Part shown: positions 63,047 to 64,000 of the stretch, in pieces
Layout: the number at the start of each line of letters is the position of its first letter
How positions within the stretch are numbered: the stretch's first letter is position 1
Source: Prauserella muralis
GTDB taxonomy: Bacteria; Actinomycetota; Actinomycetes; Mycobacteriales; Pseudonocardiaceae
Direction: 5' to 3'
Length of the DNA: 64,000 bases
NCBI RefSeq assembly: GCF_003202285.1
Contig: NZ_MASW01000009.1
Coordinates: forward strand, 1 to 64,000
Notes under the pieces: model-generated
Database searches by the model: none
Seen by the model: the letters and a program-made list of their open reading frames with translations, nothing else
What the model was told of the DNA's origin: nothing
Position numbers and translations under genes: made by a program

Positions 63047-63553
63047 TTACCGGCCACCACCACTTGAGTTCCCATCACTGTCCACTTCAGAATTCGCGAA
63101 CCCCAGGGAAACGTCGGAGATTCCGCGCTGTGGTTGGGCTTGCCCGGTTGCGGTGACCGTGATCGAGCCGATGTTGACCAGTCCGAGCAGCTGGGTGGGC
63201 TGGTTGATGCTGACGGTCACGTTCACCGTGTTGCCGGCGACCGACACGGTGCCGGTGTGGCCCGCGGCGGAGAGGTAGCTGTGAGTGGCTGCGGTGGCTT
63301 GGTGCGGGACCAGGCGCAGGGTGCCGTCGGCGCGGTAGGCGGTCAGGTCGATTTCCTGGGCGCCGGCCCGCGCAGCTTCTTGTGCCTCGCCCATCGCGCG
63401 GACCTTGGCGGCCAGCGCGAGTCCGCCGTCGAGCACGAGCCCGGCGAACAGCAGCGCGGCGAGCGCGATGATGACGACGAACGCGGTCACCCGACCGTCC
63501 TCGTCCTTGCGTAGCCGGCGCGTTCGGCGGCGCAGCGATGCGGTCAACCTCAT
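63047..63553 (-). CDS. TadG-like pilus-assembly membrane protein
   Basis: This 168-residue protein begins MRLTASLRRRTRRLRKDEDG and has a single membrane helix (VTAFVVIIALAALLFAGLVL) typical of TadG N-termini. A beta-rich extracellular domain with a repeat of TVSVAGNTVNVTVSI and a Ser/Gly-rich end follows. The start overlaps the previous stop by ATGA. It belongs with the LysM-BTAD gene in a Tad-like cluster, now separated by the recombinase module. Confidence 0.75.
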   Translation of the reverse strand: MRLTASLRRRTRRLRKDEDGRVTAFVVIIALAALLFAGLVLDGGLALAAKVRAMGEAQEAARAGAQEIDLTAYRADGTLRLVPHQATAATHSYLSAAGHTGTVSVAGNTVNVTVSINQPTQLLGLVNIGSITVTATGQAQPQRGISDVSLGFANSEVDSDGNSSGGGR

Positions 63554-64000
63554 GGCACACCTCCCGTTTGAGCGTTCGGGGAGGTGCCGCGCCACACATC
63601 GACTGGGGAGGAGAAGCTGGATTGGAACGTCCGACTGCCGGGCACACCGAGCGAGGTCAGGTCACCGAGGCCGACGCTGCAGGAGACGGTGACGGTCACC
63701 GTGGAACCCGGCTTGAGTCCCTGGGTGTCGGTGGATACCGACAGCGACTGGCAGCTGATCCCGGCGGACGCCAGTGCTGCGCTGGCTGTGGCTTGGGCGT
63801 TGGCAGTGGCTTGCGATGGGGTTCGGGCCAGGGTGGCGGCACGGGCGGCTTGGTGCGCGACGTCGTTGATCCGCAACTTGGTGTCGGCGAGCCGGCCGCA
63901 GAACACGACGAACAACAGCAGCAGGATCAGCAGCGGAGTCAGTAGAGTGAGCTCGGCGGCGGTGGAACCCCGTTCGTCACGGCGCAGCGCGCGGATTCGC
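63550..64000 (-). CDS. TadE-like pilus-assembly protein (partial, 5' end outside window)
   Basis: The visible 150 residues begin within the window's right edge with RGSTAAELTLLTPLLILLLLF, the conserved TadE-type N-terminal motif including the key Glu. A pseudopilin-like domain with two cysteines (FCG, ISCQS, VSCSV) follows. Its stop overlaps the TadG-like start. The true start lies beyond base 64000. Confidence 0.75.
   Translation of the reverse strand, partial: RIRALRRDERGSTAAELTLLTPLLILLLLFVVFCGRLADTKLRINDVAHQAARAATLARTPSQATANAQATASAALASAGISCQSLSVSTDTQGLKPGSTVTVTVSCSVGLGDLTSLGVPGSRTFQSSFSSPVDVWRGTSPNAQTGGVP

Noticed and set aside
57837-63047. A single open frame of 1736 codons on the minus strand
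   Set aside because: It is antisense to well-supported genes (integrase, HTH, zinc-ribbon protein, MerR, YnfA). Its sequence is low-complexity, with no recognised domain and no RBS. In GC-rich DNA such long antisense frames are common.

Overview
The window is GC-rich actinobacterial DNA with strong RBSs, frequent GTG starts and many ATGA or GTGA gene overlaps. Gene content (LysM-BTAD regulator, TadE/TadG genes, DpdA-type transglycosylase, zinc-ribbon recombinase modules) suggests a Pseudonocardiaceae-like host such as Amycolatopsis, Saccharopolyspora or Pseudonocardia. The genus is inference. Nearly everything from 1 to about 52.3 kb looks like one large integrative and conjugative element (ICE) or a related plasmid, rich in accessory genes. 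Neither end is identified.

Region 1 (1-3.5 kb) holds a large serine recombinase cut by the window edge, two degenerate relatives that have lost the catalytic serine, a small hypothetical protein and an HTH regulator. Region 2 (3.5-7.5 kb, minus strand) is a five-gene operon in which every gene overlaps the next: two methyltransferase-fold proteins, a recombinase-domain protein without a catalytic domain, a VUT/YhhQ queuosine-precursor transporter and a DpdA-family transglycosylase. It looks like a salvage-fed 7-deazaguanine DNA-modification operon and is the most interesting system here. Region 3 (8.0-20.3 kb, plus strand) is a Gram-positive-type type IV secretion operon: a sigma-like protein, a pilin-like protein, VirB6-like, PrgI/VirB3-like, VirB4, GP88, VirD4, a replication-relaxation protein and a transglycosylase-NlpC/P60 hydrolase. 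The divergent 7.5-8.06 kb spacer carries clustered TACTAG motifs, one of which recurs beside an HxlR gene at 53.5 kb.

Region 4 (20.3-25.8 kb, minus) is a Gabija-like OLD nuclease plus UvrD helicase pair, a small HTH protein, a broken YgjP metallopeptidase and an intact DprA homologue. Region 5 (25.9-27.5 kb) is a scar with a frameshifted gene, a recombinase relic and a deleted copy of the replication-relaxation gene. Region 6 (27.7-43.7 kb) is a persulfide/sulfite and metal-stress island: two persulfide dioxygenase-rhodanese fusions, a single-domain rhodanese, thioredoxin, TauE/SafE, two DUF302 proteins, two CtaG/DUF2243 pairs, a PIG-L deacetylase, an MMPL transporter, a NiCoT transporter and a CstR-like repressor. 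Operators of form ATACCC-N4-GGGTAT recur at its promoters. Region 7 (44-52 kb, minus) is an operon-like run of unknown small proteins, several with frameshifts, reading away from a structured non-coding segment at 52.06-52.34 kb that could be an origin of transfer.

Region 8 (53.7-64 kb) has an HxlR regulator, then a LysM-BTAD membrane protein and TadE/TadG pilus-type genes. These look like one Tad locus split by an insertion at about 58-63 kb carrying a tyrosine recombinase, a Cro-like HTH protein, a zinc-ribbon recombinase-like protein and a MerR-YnfA passenger pair. No rRNA, tRNA or CRISPR array was recognised, and no relaxase was identified.
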